Positions 22,208 to 33,780 of a stretch of 64,000 nucleotides of DNA are shown here, in pieces. The translations under genes were made by a program, and so were the position numbers. Origin of the DNA: Lithobates sylvaticus (Eukaryota > Chordata > Amphibia > Anura > Ranidae); contig CM053030.1 in NCBI GenBank assembly GCA_028564925.1, positions 405,495,603-405,559,602 on the forward strand, in the 5' to 3' direction. How positions within the stretch are numbered: position 1 is the stretch's first letter; every line of letters starts with the position of its first letter. The notes beneath the pieces are model-generated. The model saw nothing but the letters and a program-made list of their open reading frames with translations, made no database searches and was not told the DNA's origin.

Positions 22208-22823
22208 ATACTATGGCCCTCTCAGGCACCTCCCCCAGTGACATAATCGCATAAAAATTGCATGAAAGTTGCAAAATAAAATTGCATGAAAGTTGCAAAA
22301 TAAAAGTTGCAAAATAAAATAAGGTGATCCAGTGAATATAAGTGTGGGAATTCACATATAAAATCGCATGATGAAGTCACCTGATCGTGACGAAACACGC
22401 GTCGGGACGCACACTAATACCGGAAGTGAGGTACGAGCTCGATGCTCGTTTATTCTATGCATTACCTGTACAACAAAAAATGTGAGTTTTTATTCGTTCT
22501 GTCACCATTTGAAATAAATCTCTTTTATAAACATACTACACTATCGAGACCCCCCTTTCTTTACCCATCCGTGAGGTACACATACCCACACTAGAAGGGA
22601 CATCCCAATAAGGAGACGCACAATACCTGGGTTCAAAGGGAGACGCCAGCCAGAGGATATAGAGGCCGCCACCCCCCCCCCCCTGGGATTCAACACGCAT
22701 ATATATATACGCTGTTAACTTACAGCGGTAAGGTAAGGGGACATCTCCTACCAGTGTTTGCCGCAGTATTAGATTAGTCCCTATTGCATACTATGGCCCT
22801 CTCAGGCACCTCCCCCAGTGACA
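22208..22823 (+). mobile_element. Retroposon copy with hammerhead-like box, flanked by a 36-bp duplication
   Basis: The 36 bp at 22208-22243 recur exactly at 22788-22823. Between them (22244-22787) lie short ATTGCATGAAAGTTGCAAAA repeats, the box at 22366-22412, then TACCGGAAGTGAGGTACGAG, ATGCTCGTTTATTC, ACTACACTATCGAGACCC and TTACAGCGGTAAGGTAAGG. The last four blocks are shared, inverted, with 27281-28423, so these are two copies of one family. The duplication is longer than a usual LINE TSD; variable-length duplications and hammerhead motifs are both known from Penelope-like elements, which is the leading but unproven assignment. Confidence 0.6.
22366..22412 (+). ncRNA. Hammerhead-ribozyme-like motif
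   Basis: The order is TGATGA, GTCAC stem, CTGATC loop, GTGAC stem, GAAAC, a short ACGCG stretch, GTC. This matches the hammerhead order (core 1, stem II, core 2 GAAA, short stem III, cleavage-site UC). The base before TGATGA is A rather than the conserved C, and a clear stem I is not visible, so activity is doubtful. Confidence 0.4.
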
Positions 22824-23345
22824 CCAATACAGCGGTGCTCAAAGTAATGTCTGCGGGCCGTGCAGCCATTACTTTGACAGGCTGACACTGGAACTGGCCC
22901 ATTGAGCCATCGGCCCACCGGGAAACTCCCGGTAGTCCCGATGGCCAGTACATGCCTGGATAAGGATATGAATATATATTTGAGAACGAGCTGAATGCAT
23001 ATTGGTTAGTGAAAGTTGGTGGTAAATAACAAGAGTAACAGTTTTTAAACATTTAACAGGACAAGTTCATGCTTGTTCACACTTACGTCAGCCCTTTATT
23101 CCAAATCCTGTTCGGTGTGGCGTACATCTGCACAGTAGCATCCCTGGGTTATATTAGTACTGTTGGAGCATTTCCCCATTGCTACCATGGCGCTGGGCTG
23201 CCTTGAGATGCACTACCAAATGCATTCCAATGTAACAACAAGCTAAAATCTATTGTTTCCAATAGAACTAGTTCACACCAATACGATGCATTGGTGTGCA
23301 CTGGGTGAGAATAAAGCATGCTGCAGGTAAACACCGCTCAATACA

Positions 23346-23531
23346 CTACCATTTAGGGTTGCCTCCTCATCCCTTTAAAACTGAACACATATTAATTGCA
23401 CGGGTTCCGTGGCTGATTAAGGTGATAATTAAACTCACTTGGTGCCTTATCTGCATTGAATTATCCCCAGAACCTGTATAATTCGTATGTGTTTGGGTTT
23501 AAAGGGATGAGGTGGCAACCCTACTACCATT
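23346..23531. mobile_element. hAT-type MITE (170 bp), perfect 8-bp TSD
   Basis: The ends TAGGGTTGCCTCCTCATCCC and GGGATGAGGTGGCAACCCTA are inverted repeats of about 30 bp. CTACCATT flanks it at 23346-23353 and 23524-23531. The element itself is 23354-23523 and has no ORF. Confidence 0.9.
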
Positions 23532-24250
23532 CCATCTGTGAACCAAAAAAAATAAATAATGGAACGTCAACACAACTTTTTAAATTTGTACTCCTACAAC
23601 TGTCTATACTCTAGATTCTGACTTGCCTTTACTCAGAAGAGTGCAGGCCACTGCACACCACAGGAAGCAGGTTACCACCCTTTGACTAGATCTGCATGGT
23701 GATAAAGGCTAATTCTAATTCAAGACTTGGGGCTCTCAGCAGATGCCAGGACCTGGTGACATCCCTAAATTCTCTTATGGTTGCTTTCAATGCCTGCTAA
23801 ACATACACCAAATGCACACATTTAGGGGTAACATGCAGTATATACAAGATGAGTGTGACATGCAGTTAAGTTAGTCCTAAGATGGTGAACATTGCGGGAC
23901 CTCAATAAGAGTTGTTGTTTCCAAATGCTTGTGTGGTAGATTTTTTTTTTTTTAGGGTGTCAGTGTGTCTAAGGCATGTGGTACCCTATCAAACTAGTTA
24001 GGGGGGGGGGAACTAGGGTGGTGAGTGGGGAGGGGGTATTCAGAAGGTAGTGGGGGGAAGGGGACAGTATGAGGCAGATGGAGGTCCTCTCAAGCCCCTG
24101 GAGCTGCCTCAGATTCAGAAACTGGGCCATCTGAGTACATAATGTAATAAAATCTGTTTTGGTTATAAGGTGGTTGTATTGGAGTAGTGAACAGTAATCA
24201 AGCGTACCAGATGAATCTGAATTTTTCATCCTGATTGTGGAGCTACTTAG
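23532..24250. other. Non-coding DNA, nothing recognised
   Basis: It contains a T-run at 23941 and a G-run at 24001. No exon or mobile-element ends were found. Confidence 0.45.
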
Positions 24251-24774
24251 TTAAAGCAGAACTTCGCCCAAAAACAAAGCTTTAGGTTTTCCCTGTTATC
24301 TCCCCCCCCCCCCAATAAAAAAGTGTGTGCCATCTCTTATTATACAAAATGTTTACTATTCTTTTGTCCCTTTTTTTCCTGTTTTCTGGCCTAGGCCAGA
24401 ATGAGATTGGGCTCCTTCTGGGATCCTCCAGGATCAGCTGCAGGGTACAAGCCCACTGAGAGATTCCATGCATGCACAGATGTACCACAAGTGATTAGTA
24501 TATGAAAGAGACCTGCACCTACACCGGATGTTTCTGTGCATGTGCAAACAAGCCTCAAAGCACCAATCAGGTTTGCTGGCAGAAACTAGCGCATGTGTAC
24601 ATTCATGTGTAAAAGTGCACTCGCACATGCGCAGATTTCCCACAGCTCTCTGCTAGGTCCTAAAGACCTAGCAGAAACCACAACACATCTGTGAATGCAC
24701 AAGATAACAAAAAATGGTGGTACCGAATAGGGGCGTGGGGATAACAACATCCCCTGGCGGAAGTTCCACTTTAA
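24251..24774. mobile_element. TTAA-type MITE (524 bp)
   Basis: The left end TTAAAGCAGAACTTC mirrors the right end GGAAGTTCCACTTTAA, with TTAA at both edges. An internal hairpin TGCTAGGTC..GACCTAGCA lies near 24650-24675. Confidence 0.85.
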
Positions 24775-26380
24775 GTGCTCCATGTAAAATGTATTCTTGA
24801 CACTCAAATTACACTGGGGAAACATAGGTAGAGCTACAGTGTTGGCAACCACAAATGGGTCTGTGAGGAAGGCTAAAGCCCATGTTTTTAACCTACTGAC
24901 CTTCTCTTAATTTGTGCCTCCCTCCTGCACACCATGAACAGGAAAAAATCTGATTTGGACATAGTTCCTAAAAAGCAATAAGAATGCAAGGAAGGTGCGA
25001 CAACATACCAAAAGGGATTTGACAGGAGGGTGTTGCCGATCTGAACTGCAGAAATAGAATAGGGAATAATCTTTAAAGTCAGCTGGAAAGCACTGGTTGT
25101 ATAGGATTAACATGCAAACAAGACTATAGTCATAAATGCATAGGTTTAATTTTCCAAATCATGCACAGTTAACATAAAACCTTAGTTATTAGGTAAAATA
25201 CCAGTTAAAGGCTTATTCTTAGTGGTGTATTATCACCTAGATGAGACAGATCACCAAGGACATCTCATGTAACAGTGAAAAGAAAACATGAGAGGCATAT
25301 TATGTGCCGTTTTATTATTTTCCTTTCCCATATAAAGTCAGGAAATTTGTCATTCTAACTGCTAAATTACTGGGACTGTAAGCTGGAGATCCCTCCCATG
25401 TGCTTTTGTAGGAAGCTTGAACGAGGACAAATTTGTTTTCTGACCAGCAGAGGTGAAACCCATTACTGTACATCTGCGCCAGAACTGCTCATTTCTATAT
25501 TTTTGCTTAGAGGATTGTTCTTTTCTTCCCCGAGGTGTCCGTTAATCCTGTTGATACAGGCATAATACTGCATAATGTAGAGTTATGGCCACCCAGACTG
25601 TTACATTTCACAGAAGTAAATCTGGCCTAAACGCATTTTATTGTTTGTGTAGTTGGCTTCCTGTCTTTCTATTTTATGTCGGGGGACTATGAGAAAACAT
25701 ATGTTATTGCTGCTGGACAATGTAGACCAATTTAAAAGTGACTTTATGTGCCTTGCAGAAACTGAATTATATGAGCTAGAACTTTGTTCTCATCCTGTAA
25801 AAACAACACAGCATATTTAACCTAGTTCTTTTAGGTATATCAGCATAAAACCTTGGTCATTTAGCTAACCACATAAAAAACTGCTGGTACCATAAGATAA
25901 GCTGGGAGCAAGCACTTCATGATGATCTCTGCTGAATTTTGAAGCTACGCTTTAGTCTTAAAGAAGATTATAAATACCACAGCACTCTCGATGAACAGTA
26001 TTGTATATAGACACACAGTGCCGCTACATAGTGAAGTGTATATACATGGGCATTCCCTCTGGAAGGAAAGCTGTTACCAAACATATCCTATCTATGAGAA
26101 ACAGCTGTGGTATCAAGAGGTTACTACTATTATAAGCATTAGATGGGTAGGTAACTATAAGTAAAGTATAAGTGGAGCGAAATGCATCACATTTTCTTTT
26201 ATAAAAATTAGGTTCAAGAACTTACCTGCTCTTGGAAATGGAAATATTTCCATAGGAGGAGAACTAGACTGATCAGAATTTACTTGAACCCAAATTTTCA
26301 AGTACCAACATGGAGCATAGTGGACATGAAATAAGTGTAGCTTATATACATTTTATTTTTCTACCTACCTATTTGACTCT
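24775..26380. other. Non-coding DNA, nothing recognised
   Basis: About 1.6 kb of ordinary AT-rich intronic or intergenic sequence. I searched for an ngly1 exon 1 with a coding match to the N-terminal helices and found none. Confidence 0.5.
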
Positions 26381-26384
26381 TATG

Positions 26385-26650
26385 CCCCGTACACATGATC
26401 GGACTTTCCGGCGGACAATCCGCCGGACTTTCCAGCGGAGGTCCGCCGGACTTTCCAAACGAGCGGACTTGCCCACACACGAGCAAACACAAACGGACTT
26501 TCCGGCGGACTAAGTCCGACGGACAATCCGCCGGACTTTCGGCGGAGGTCCGACGGACTTTTCCAATGAACGGACTTGCTCACACACGGAGTAAGCTCGA
26601 CTCGAGGTACGACGGGACTAGAGAAGGAAGTCAATCTCGCCGCTTTAATT
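26385..26650. mobile_element. GTACACACGATCGGA-type MITE fragment with internal repeats
   Basis: It starts GCCCCGTACACATGATCGGAC, a common frog MITE terminus. GGACTTTCCGGCGGAC recurs several times, with TCCGCCGGACTTTC copies at about 26420, 26445 and 26528, so two ~120-bp direct halves are present. Confidence 0.6.
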
Positions 26651-28722
26651 GGCGAGATCCCGGCCCCCCCCTGTGTGAAATGGTAATGGGGTGCAAAAGT
26701 ACCCCTACCATTTCACCCAAAAAGTGTCAAAAATTTTAAAAATGACAGAAGACGGCCTTTGACAATTTCTTTATTCCTTCACCGAAGGATGAAGAAAGGA
26801 AGAAGACCAGAAGAAAGAAGATTTTAATAAAGGAATTGTCAAAGACCGGGATCTGGCGGTCCCCTTGTTAAAGGGGGCTTCCAGATTCTGATAAGCCCCC
26901 CGCCCGCAGACCCCCACAACCAATGGCCAGGGTTGTGGGGACGAGGCCCTTGTCCTCATCAACATGGGGACAAGGTGCTTTGGGGGGACCCCAAAGCACC
27001 CTCCCAATGTTGAGGGCATGTGGCCTGGTACGGTTCAGGAGGGAGGGGGGCCGCTCTCGTCCCCCCCTCTTTTACTGCGGCCTGCCAGGTTGCGTGCTCG
27101 GATAAGGGTCTGGTATGGATTTTGAGGGGGACCTCATGCCATTTTTTTTTTTTGGCCGGGGTTCCCCTTAATATCCATAGCAGACCTGAAGGGCCTGGTA
27201 ATTGAATTTTTTTTTTTTTTTATCAATGACTTTCAATGAAATGACTGTTCTCTGTGTTACGGGAGCCGACAATTCATTATTGTAAGGTAAAGAGGTAGTG
27301 CTGCGCTGTATAATAAAGCTGTAGAGACTAAGGTATATTAAATAGGTATGCACACAAGTAAGTGCTGATTATGCAGAAGATAGTGGATGGTGTGAATTTT
27401 TTTGCTTAAATCACATAAAATCGCATAAACGTGACATAGCTTAAAATTGCATAAAATTGCATGAAATCGCATAAAACATCATATTCAAAGGATAAATCCG
27501 TGAAAGGTGTGAATTTTTGTGCATAAATCACATAAAATCGCATAAACGTGACATAGCTTAAAATTGCATAAAATCGCATGAAATCGCATAAAACATCATA
27601 TTCAAAGGATAAATCCGTGAGAGGTGTGCAGAGGTGTATCAAGTGAGAATGATGTGGGTGAATCACATAAAATCATATAAAAATGACATCTCTTAAAATT
27701 GCATAGAAACGCATAAAAATCGCATAAAGTTGCATCAAGCGTCACATTAAAATAAGGTGAATCTGTGATGGGCGTGCATAGAGTGCTGCGGTCAAGTACA
27801 AGTGGTTAAAAAATATGACACATAAAATAGTCGCAATAAAAATTGCATCTGTGCATAAAACCAACTAGGTGGATAAGGATGTGTAAAAGGTAAGCATAGC
27901 CAAAAAAATTGAATACAATCAATAAATAAGTAATGCAAAAGTGCAAGAACAGTCCGTGGGGGTGAGCCCTTTCCTAGTGTGGGCAAAGTGTGGTTTGCTA
28001 TGGCGCTGGTGACAAATCCTGGTGGGGTATAACGGTATCGGTGCTGGTGGTTATTGTGACCAGTAGCTGCAGGTGGTTCCTGATCTTCCGTGGAATATAG
28101 TAATGGATGTACCCTTACCTTACCGCTGTAAGGTAACAGCGTGTATATGTGTTAGCTGGTTCTCAATGGGGCTTCTGTGTCCTATGGCGGGCGGCTCCCT
28201 TTAAATCCAGGTGTTTGGGCGTCTCTTTTACTGGGGTGTACGCTCTAGTTCAGGTGTATGTGTCTCGCAAAAATGGATAAGGAGAGGAAGGGTCTCGATA
28301 GTGTAGTACGTTTTTAAAAGGTTTTATTCAATACAAGTAAAATACAGTAAACTCACATTTATGTTGCTCAAAATTGCATGGGATAAACGAGCATCGAGCT
28401 CGTACCTCGCTTCCGGTATCTAGGACAATTCATTATAGCCGCGAGTGATTTTAAATAGCTTTTTTTCCTGCAAAATGATACTTTGTGCAGGGACAGTTCT
28501 AAGCACTAAAAATTTGCATTGATACATGTCCCCTGGGGCAGGACCCAGGTCCCCAAACACTTTTTATGACAATAACATGCATATTAGCCTTTAAAATGAG
28601 CACTTTTGATTTTGAACGTTCGCGTACATTGTAATTAATAGGGTTCTTAAATTCACACGGACTTTAGGTCCGTTCGCGGGTTCTGGTGCTAACCGAACCC
28701 GGGGGTGTTCGGCTCATCCCTA
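26651..28722 (-). mobile_element. hAT element (TAGGGATGAGCCGAAC end), non-autonomous, interrupted
   Basis: On the minus strand it begins TAGGGATGAGCCGAACACCC (28703-28722) and continues through GGTCCTGCCCCAGGGGACAT, CTGGTATGGATATTAAGGGG, AACCTGGCAGGCCGCAG, CTTTGGGG..CCCCAAAGC and CCACAACC..GGTTGTGGGG. This order is familiar from ranid hAT repeats. The body is split at 27280/28424 by a retroposon. The distal end near 26650 is not clearly preserved. Confidence 0.7.
27268..28436 (-). mobile_element. Retroposon, 1143 bp, perfect 13-bp TSD, inserted in the hAT
   Basis: GACAATTCATTAT occurs at 27268-27280 and 28424-28436. Removing the insert restores the hAT sequence, which makes the insertion certain. 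Read on the minus strand it starts TAGATACCGGAAGCGAGG, directly at the point that follows the hammerhead-like box in the 22208-22823 copy. It ends in repeated ATAAAATCGCATAAA-type units, including two ~115-bp direct repeats (about 27390-27502 and 27506-27618). No ORF is present. Confidence 0.8.
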
Positions 28723-28730
28723 CTGATCAC

Positions 28731-29968
28731 ATGTGCAGCATCAGTTGAAAATCAAACAGAGGCCAAGATGGCAGCTTCCTTGGCTTAAAACAATAGGAGG
28801 GTTTAGTTCAGCTTTAAAGTTGATCTCCAGGAAGGAGCTTTATTACATAATGGACGGCATTCACAGGCACACCCTCCCCAAATGCTTCCGTCAGGCCCTT
28901 CGTTCTGGCGCGGCTCTCTGACGTCATCACCAGCCGCCTTTTTCGACACAGTGTATCCACGGAAGGGAACACTGTAGGTTGCTCCGTGCACCCTAACCAA
29001 CGGTGCCGTGAGTGGTTACCACAACAGCAGCCCAGGAATTCCCCATGTCCCCTGAGTGTGTCCGGGCGGTTATATCCTTTGTGATCCCGCCACAGCTGAG
29101 GACCCATCCTTCACATGTCCACATGTGGGCAAGTAGGCTGTCTCAGACACTTGATGTTTTTCTATCTGATTATTGGTGGATCTGGTACAAGCCAGTTTCC
29201 TTATAGCAATTATTTTATTCAATCACTGAATTTTATGGATTTTCTATGTGATCTATAAACTGTTATTTTTTTGTGACTCTGATGACATTTGACTTTCCAA
29301 GATTGTTGCTTGAACAGAGGTGTCAAAACACCCATGACACATACAGCCTTGCTCTTAGAGCTTTATAGAGACATTTGTTTTTTTCAACTTCGGCCCTGAC
29401 CAGGACTAGCAGTGTTCCTCTGAAACTCAGAGTAGGTGGATGTACAGATCCTCATCATATCCACAATTTTTCATGCACAACGTGTTGACTTTAATTTCAG
29501 AAGAACTTTGCTAGGAGTTAGGAAAACACCACAATCATAGTCTGCAGTTTGATTTTATATGTGGTGTACATTTTTCGAAAAAAGTGTGTGGTGGGCGGAG
29601 TAGGGCCAAATTTTATAATCAATGTTATTTAATTTAAAATATACTAAAATAATCTAATCTAACTACATGTAACGCTACAGAAGTTCCGAGTGTAGTAGGA
29701 CCAAAGATATTAGCTAGATTTTTATCTTTATGAATCATTTCTTTCTTTTTACATTTTTAGAAGAATGCATAAAGAAGAAAAGGAAGGTGAAAAAGTGAGC
29801 ATTTGATCACGTATTTATACAAGACACTCCAACAAAGTGCGCAGCTGTTGGGAGTGAAAACATGACATGTACATTCTCCTTCTGCTGTTTGATGGATGTT
29901 TTTGGAAATTTAAAGCATGACCTAATTGAATGACAGCACCTTTCAATTACAAATGTACATGTACTTTC
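28731..29968. other. Non-coding DNA next to an assembly gap
   Basis: No complete element seen. 28840-29110 is richer in CpG and may be a decayed repeat. The stretch at 29756-29786 has an AG/GT-flanked open stretch but no homology. Confidence 0.4.
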
Positions 29969-30440
29969 NNNNNNNNNNNNNNNNNNNNNNNNNNNNNNNN
30001 NNNNNNNNNNNNNNNNNNNNNNNNNNNNNNNNNNNNNNNNNNNNNNNNNNNNNNNNNNNNNNNNNNNNNNNNNNNNNNNNNNNNNNNNNNNNNNNNNNNN
30101 NNNNNNNNNNNNNNNNNNNNNNNNNNNNNNNNNNNNNNNNNNNNNNNNNNNNNNNNNNNNNNNNNNNNNNNNNNNNNNNNNNNNNNNNNNNNNNNNNNNN
30201 NNNNNNNNNNNNNNNNNNNNNNNNNNNNNNNNNNNNNNNNNNNNNNNNNNNNNNNNNNNNNNNNNNNNNNNNNNNNNNNNNNNNNNNNNNNNNNNNNNNN
30301 NNNNNNNNNNNNNNNNNNNNNNNNNNNNNNNNNNNNNNNNNNNNNNNNNNNNNNNNNNNNNNNNNNNNNNNNNNNNNNNNNNNNNNNNNNNNNNNNNNNN
30401 NNNNNNNNNNNNNNNNNNNNNNNNNNNNNNNNNNNNNNNN
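29969..30440. other. Assembly gap (472 N)
   Basis: A run of undetermined bases directly followed by a tandem array, so the gap probably hides more copies of that array. The four long reading frames that cross it are artefacts. Confidence 1.
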
Positions 30441-30590
30441 AGAGGAGAATGGGGGGATCATCCCACATCACTTCCCATAGAGGGGAATGGGGGATCATCC
30501 CACATCGCTTCCCATAGAGGAGAGCGGGGGGATCATCCCACATCACTTCCCATAGAGAAGAATGGGGGGATCGTCCCACATCACTTCCCA
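30441..30590. repeat. Tandem repeat, ~38-bp unit, four visible copies
   Basis: The unit is AGAGGAGAATGGGGGGATCA plus TCCCACATCACTTCCCAT, with minor substitutions. The left edge is lost in the gap. Confidence 0.95.
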
Positions 30591-30866
30591 TGTAGATGAT
30601 ATACAGTACATTGTGAATCCTATGCCTTCAGCATTCGTCTGAGGCTACTATGTTACCATTTAGACATGTTTGTATAACTTACTGTCTGAGGTTATCATGA
30701 ATTGCTGTTTTATCACACATTGTGCATCTACGTCTTTTACCAATTTTGTTCAAATAAAATGTATATATTTTATCTTTGTTCAATAATTGGTTACCGAGAT
30801 AGTCCATTACTCTTTCTACTGGGGGTTCTGTAGGGGTCACCCCTAGTTACTTTCCTTAATAGCGCT

Positions 30867-31641
30867 GGTACCATTGGGAGGAATAGTTCCCTATCTTGGT
30901 ACCATTGGGAGGAATAGTTCCCTATCTTGGTACCATTGGGAGGAATAGTTCCCTATCTTGGTACCATTGGGAGGAATAGTTCCCTATCTTGGTACCATTG
31001 GGAGGAATAGTTCCCTATCTTGGTACCATTGGGAGGAATAGTTCCCTATCTTGGTACCATTGGGAGGAATAGTTCCCTATCTTGGTACCATTGGGAGGAA
31101 TAGTTCCCTATCTTGGTACCATTGGGAGGAATAGTTTCCTATCTTGGTACCATTGGGAGGAATAGTTTCCTATCTTGGTACCATTGGGAGGAATAGTTCC
31201 CTATCTTGGTACCATTGGGAGGAATAGTTCCCTATCTTGGTACCATTGGGAGGAATAGTTCCCTATCTTGGTACCATTGGGAGGAATAGTTCCCTATCTT
31301 GGTACCATTGGGAGGAATAGTTCCCTATCTTGGTACCATTGGGAGGAATAGTTCCCTATCTTGGTACCATTGGGAGGAATAGTTCCCTATCTTGGTACCA
31401 TTGGGAGGAATAGTTCCCTATCTTGGTACCATTGGGAGGAATAGTTCCCTATCTTGGTACCATTGGGAGGAATAGTTCCCTATCTTGGTACCATTGGGAG
31501 GAATAGTTCCCTATCTTGGTACCATTGGGAGGAATAGTTCCCTATCTTGGTACCATTGGGAGGAATAGTTCCCTATCTTGGTACCATTGGGAGGAATAGT
31601 TCCCTATCTTGGTACCAATGGGAGGAATAGTTCCCTATCTT
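30867..31641. repeat. Minisatellite, exactly 25 copies of a 31-bp unit
   Basis: The unit is GGTACCATTGGGAGGAATAG plus TTCCCTATCTT. Only three single-base variants are visible in 775 bp (two TTTCCT units near 31135-31166 and one ACCAATG near 31616). A diverged half-unit follows to about 31661. Such homogeneity suggests recent expansion. Confidence 0.98.
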
Positions 31642-31968
31642 GGGAACTAGAGAGGAATAGTGCCACATTATCGTCAGTTGGCAGAGTAGTGTATCGTATC
31701 AGTGGTTACGCTATCCAAAATGGAAAACATGGTTTACCTTTAGTGTTACTTTAATATCACTTTTTATCTCTGCTGACAACATTCACTTCACTTTCCTTTT
31801 AACGCATACAACTTGCATGCTACCAGTTAGGCAGCTTTGGCTGGACTTTCCCTTCGAAGGAATGTGAGAGGACTGCTTGACTACTCTACTCCAAGTACTG
31901 CAGTTATAAGGAGGAAAAGCGTGGATTGTGTCCCTGCTGCATTAAAGCCATAGCTGCGTGCTGACATG

Positions 31969-32068
31969 GTTGATTTACTAAAACTGGAGAGTGCAAAAAC
32001 CTGGATCCTGATTGGATTCTATGCAGAGCTGCACCAGATTTTGCACTCTCCAGTTTTAGTAAATCAAC
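31969..32068. mobile_element. Palindromic MITE (100 bp)
   Basis: GTTGATTTACTAAAACTGGA, continuing through GAGTGCAAAA (31969-31998), is matched inverted at 32039-32068. This TIR is one of the commonest short MITE ends in frogs. No TSD assigned. Confidence 0.85.
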
Positions 32069-32211
32069 CCCCCATGCATCAAGTAAACTTCCTGTATTTT
32101 AAGTTTTTGACATTTGGTTTACCTCTTTGATTTTTGTAGGATATTTATTTAGAGTAGACACAAATTTTAATTTATATTCAGTGTCTACATTACTATATCT
32201 ATATCTGATAA

Positions 32212-32439
<228 letters not shown>

Positions 32440-32449
32440 TGACAGGACT

Positions 32450-32700
32450 TGTCTGCTACGGTGTCAAGAAAGTATGTGAACCCATTGTGATTAACTGGTC
32501 ATTTGCCATAAAATGGGATCTGATCCTCATCTAGGTCACAGTGTGCTTAAGCTGATAACACGCAAACCATTCTAAGTTCTCATGTCTTTATTGAACACAC
32601 CCATTAATCATTCACAGTGATGAAAGAAAAAGTAAGTGAACCCTTGGAGTTAATAGGTGGTCAACCCTCCTTACTTTTTGACCATTCCTCTTTTCAACAT
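32450..32700. mobile_element. Tc1-like element fragment
   Basis: GTCAAGAAAGTATGTGAACCC near 32463 and AAGTAAGTGAACCCTTGGAG near 32631, with ATAGGTGGTCAACC beyond, are phrases of a Tc1-type transposon end. No transposase coding was recognised, so this is an old remnant. Confidence 0.5.
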
Positions 32701-33581
32701 GGCTTCAGCTCTGACATTGACATTTTTAGGATGTCTGGTGTGAAGGGCACTCGGTATCTAATACACCCGGAAATTAGTCAGATGCTGTGAGATTCAGTGA
32801 GATTAGCTTTTCAATGCAGTAAAGTTTGGTGGCACAAGCAGTGGGTTAAGTATTAGGATGCCTGTCTTTTAACATTTTAAATAGAATAATTTCCAGTAAC
32901 CTTGTATAAGAATAATATATCAGCTGCCTTGCAAGTTGCTTGGCTGTCATACTATGCCTGTGGCTTAAAACGTACTTGCCCCCACATTATGGACGTTATT
33001 ATCTCAAGTCATCTTCCAGGGCAGCATTGAGGAAAGGCTCCTATCTAGAAACAAGAGATGCATCATCCACCAGTATAAAAAAGAGCAACATACCGCTGAG
33101 CCTCGGTTACTTGTGTTTCTTCTGGCCGAACAGGGGCATCACTAGTTTATTTTATCTACACTTTAGGGGCCATCATGCTAGTTGCAATGGCCTTCCAGTA
33201 TTTGCACTCCTGTGATTCCAGGGACAATGGGGTTGCATATTGTTTTTCTTTTCTTTTTATTTTTTCTAGGTTACTTTTGTTAGTATACTAGTTGTAGGAC
33301 CTCCCCATCACCATTTTGGTGTTATCCATGGATCCTTCTCTGCTGGAGGAGAAGCCACAATTCTCATGGTTGCAGACTCTCTAGTGGAGCCCTCCCTTAC
33401 TCACATTAGGTCTCCCTGAACAGACCGCAAAATGGTAGATGTGTGAGTATACCCTGGTGGCATCCACAGACACCAGGGTGGGAGCACAAGTGGATGAGGG
33501 ATGGAGAAGGTTGACCTGGAGCGTTACAGCAGAATTCATCCTGTTGGCAATGCTACACCATGCAAACTGATTCCTCCATGA
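32701..33581. other. Intron 2 sequence, nothing recognised
   Basis: No exon-like or repeat-end signals with support. Confidence 0.45.
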
Positions 33582-33776
33582 CAGTGTTTCTCAACTCCAG
33601 TCCTCAAGGCGCACCAACAGGTCATGTTTTCAGGATTTCCCTCAGATGAAACAGCTGTGGTAATTACTAAGGCAGTAAAAGTGATCAAATCACCTGTGCA
33701 AAATAATGGAAAGCCTGAAAACCTGTCCTGTTTGGGCACCTTGAGGACTGGAGTTGAGAAACACTGTTTTATATAC
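33582..33776. mobile_element. hAT-type MITE (195 bp)
   Basis: CAGTGTTTCTCAACTCCAGT continues into CCTCAAGG; the right end is its inverse, ending GAGTTGAGAAACACTG. The inverted repeats are about 28 bp and nearly perfect. The flanking 8-mers do not match. Confidence 0.85.
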
Positions 33777-33780
33777 AATA

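Larger units (their letters stand above)
19797..22966. mobile_element. Non-autonomous hAT element, 3154 bp, perfect 8-bp TSD
   Basis: GATAAGGA flanks it on both sides (19797-19804 and 22959-22966). The left terminus CAGGGCTGGACTGGGA and the reverse complement of the right terminus, CAGGCATGTACTGGCC, form imperfect inverted repeats. Inside are a CCAAT-rich stretch, a 24-bp minisatellite (20418-20947), a GC-rich inverted repeat (about 21260-21655) and a later insertion (22244-22787). There is no transposase, so it depended on another hAT for movement. Confidence 0.85.

Noticed and set aside
29756-29790. Possible ngly1 exon: TTTTTAG, then AAGAATGCATAAAGAAGAAA, then GTGAAA
   Set aside because: Splice-like flanks but the encoded peptide does not match the N-terminal helices of NGLY1, and a stop follows within the frame.
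29926-30591. Four long reading frames across the gap
   Set aside because: They consist almost wholly of undetermined bases and end in a tandem repeat.
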